Origin: Christensenella minuta
GTDB lineage: Bacteria > Bacillota > Clostridia > Christensenellales > Christensenellaceae
Assembly: GCF_003628755.1 (NCBI RefSeq)
Contig: NZ_CP029256.1
Location: forward strand, 2,437,585-2,501,584
Length of the DNA stretch: 64,000 nt
Reading direction: 5' to 3'
This document shows positions 63,383 to 64,000 of the stretch, one piece after another (position 1 is the stretch's first letter; each line of letters opens with the position of its first letter). A model generated the notes under the pieces. The model made no database searches. It was not told the DNA's origin and was given only the letters and a program-made list of their open reading frames with translations. The position numbers were made by a program, and so were the translations under genes.

Positions 63383-64000
63383 ATGTTGGCTTGGTGGGAG
63401 GCCATGACCCTGGTCGAGCAAATCTTTGCCGTGGTTGGCATTGCATCTACGGTGCTCCTTGTGATCGAAGTCATCCTGCTCCTCATCGGCGCAGGGCACG
63501 GCGGCGACGCAGACGTAGGTGCGGATGCCCCGGGCGACGTGCATTTTGATCCGGCGGGGGAGATTCATCCCGGTGTCCCGGGCGGTGCGGATTTTGACGT
63601 ATCCGGGCATATGGATATGCCGCAGGATCTGGATATTCACATTGGCGGCGTCACGGCGGACGGCATATCCGATGTAGATATTTCCGCCGGAACGGACGCG
63701 CACGGCGGCATGGCCGATATGGGCGGCCCGGCGGGGACGCACGATACGCACACACATTTTGGCGCAAGCGGGCTGCATCTGTTCACGCTGCAGGGGCTGG
63801 TGGCGTTCTTTGCGGTGTTCGGCTGGTCGGGACTGCTGATGCTCAAATCCGGTATGCTGCCCGTGGCAAGCGTGATCCTCGCGATTGTGTTCGGTATCAT
63901 CGCCATGGTGCTCATTGCGGCGGCGATGCGCGCAATGATGAAGCTTCAGTCCGACGGCACGCTCGACATCCGCAACGCGCTTGGAAAATCGGGCACGGTG
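63383..64000 (+). CDS. NfeD-like membrane protein (partial, 3' end outside window)
   Basis: The frame is open from ATG 63383 (AAGGAGG 8 bases upstream) to the window end, 206 residues. A hydrophobic segment (QIFAVVGIASTVLLVIEVILLL, about 12-33, interrupted here only by mild polar residues) is followed by about 90 residues very rich in Gly, Asp and His. Two more membrane segments follow (LQGLVAFFAVFGWSGLLML; VASVILAIVFGIIAMVLI), then the start of what is usually an OB-fold domain (GTLDIRNALGKSGTV). This is the layout of NfeD/YuaF proteins that partner flotillins. The Asp/His-rich loop is unusual and could bind metal. Confidence 0.85.
   Translation, partial: MLAWWEAMTLVEQIFAVVGIASTVLLVIEVILLLIGAGHGGDADVGADAPGDVHFDPAGEIHPGVPGGADFDVSGHMDMPQDLDIHIGGVTADGISDVDISAGTDAHGGMADMGGPAGTHDTHTHFGASGLHLFTLQGLVAFFAVFGWSGLLMLKSGMLPVASVILAIVFGIIAMVLIAAAMRAMMKLQSDGTLDIRNALGKSGTV

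Overview
The window looks like a chromosome segment of an anaerobic member of the Clostridia. The evidence is the LL-diaminopimelate aminotransferase, many sugar-catabolic TIM-barrel enzymes, an NPKTG-type sortase signal, Tn916-family mobile genes, and moderately high GC with GCG/GCC-rich codons. A Christensenellales-like host is a guess from gene style only. No rRNA or tRNA gene was recognised.

Region 1 (1-19.6 kb) is a rare-sugar or polyol catabolic island. It holds the end of an ABC importer (ATPase, permease, lipoprotein), three TIM-barrel sugar epimerase/isomerases, an Idh/MocA oxidoreductase, a cupin-fold protein, a zinc alcohol dehydrogenase, a class II aldolase, an FGGY kinase, a PfkB kinase, an AraC regulator, a divergent xylose-isomerase-like protein and mannitol-1-phosphate dehydrogenase. 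A LacI-type regulator in the middle is broken by a one-base slip in an A9 run. Three near-identical palindromes, TTAAACGATTAA or TTAATCGATTAA, lie at or near promoters and are its likely operators.

Region 2 (20.28-28.99 kb) is an AT-rich integrative mobilizable element inserted in frame inside azlC. The two azlC halves flank it. It carries a large serine recombinase (frameshifted), a Tn916 Orf20/MobT-like relaxase (one in-frame TGA), an oriT-like inverted repeat, a degenerate array of about 68-bp period, a vWA and repeat-containing sortase-anchored surface protein, and a small serine recombinase. Between the surface protein and the small recombinase is a good promoter flanked by inverted AAAAAGT-NN-ACTTTTT-type sites, a candidate invertible promoter.

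Region 3 (29-47.5 kb) is mixed housekeeping and membrane functions. It has the azlC 3' half and azlD, a TetR/RND efflux operon with a perfect operator, a lipoprotein, two PII-like proteins with a duplicated DUF1538 membrane protein, a second Idh/MocA oxidoreductase, dapL with a glycosyltransferase, a histone-H1-like protein, an acyl-CoA synthetase with an acyl carrier protein, a GpsA-like dehydrogenase with an MFS transporter, and a DUF308 protein.

Region 4 (48-56.4 kb) is a ROK-controlled operon. It contains an ABC sugar importer, a split transketolase (the C-terminal subunit has an in-frame TAG), and an unusual RpiB-like/TalC-like fusion protein. It encodes no sugar kinase. The RpiB-like half lacks histidines typical of RpiB, so a phosphate-like (for example sulfonated) or otherwise unusual sugar is possible.

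Region 5 (56.6-64 kb) has an MFS transporter, an aldo/keto reductase, a 2-hydroxyacid dehydrogenase, a PTS EIIC-EAL fusion (a likely sugar-sensing c-di-GMP phosphodiesterase), a DUF1836 regulator behind a consensus promoter with a palindromic spacer, and the start of an NfeD-like membrane protein with an Asp/His/Gly-rich loop.
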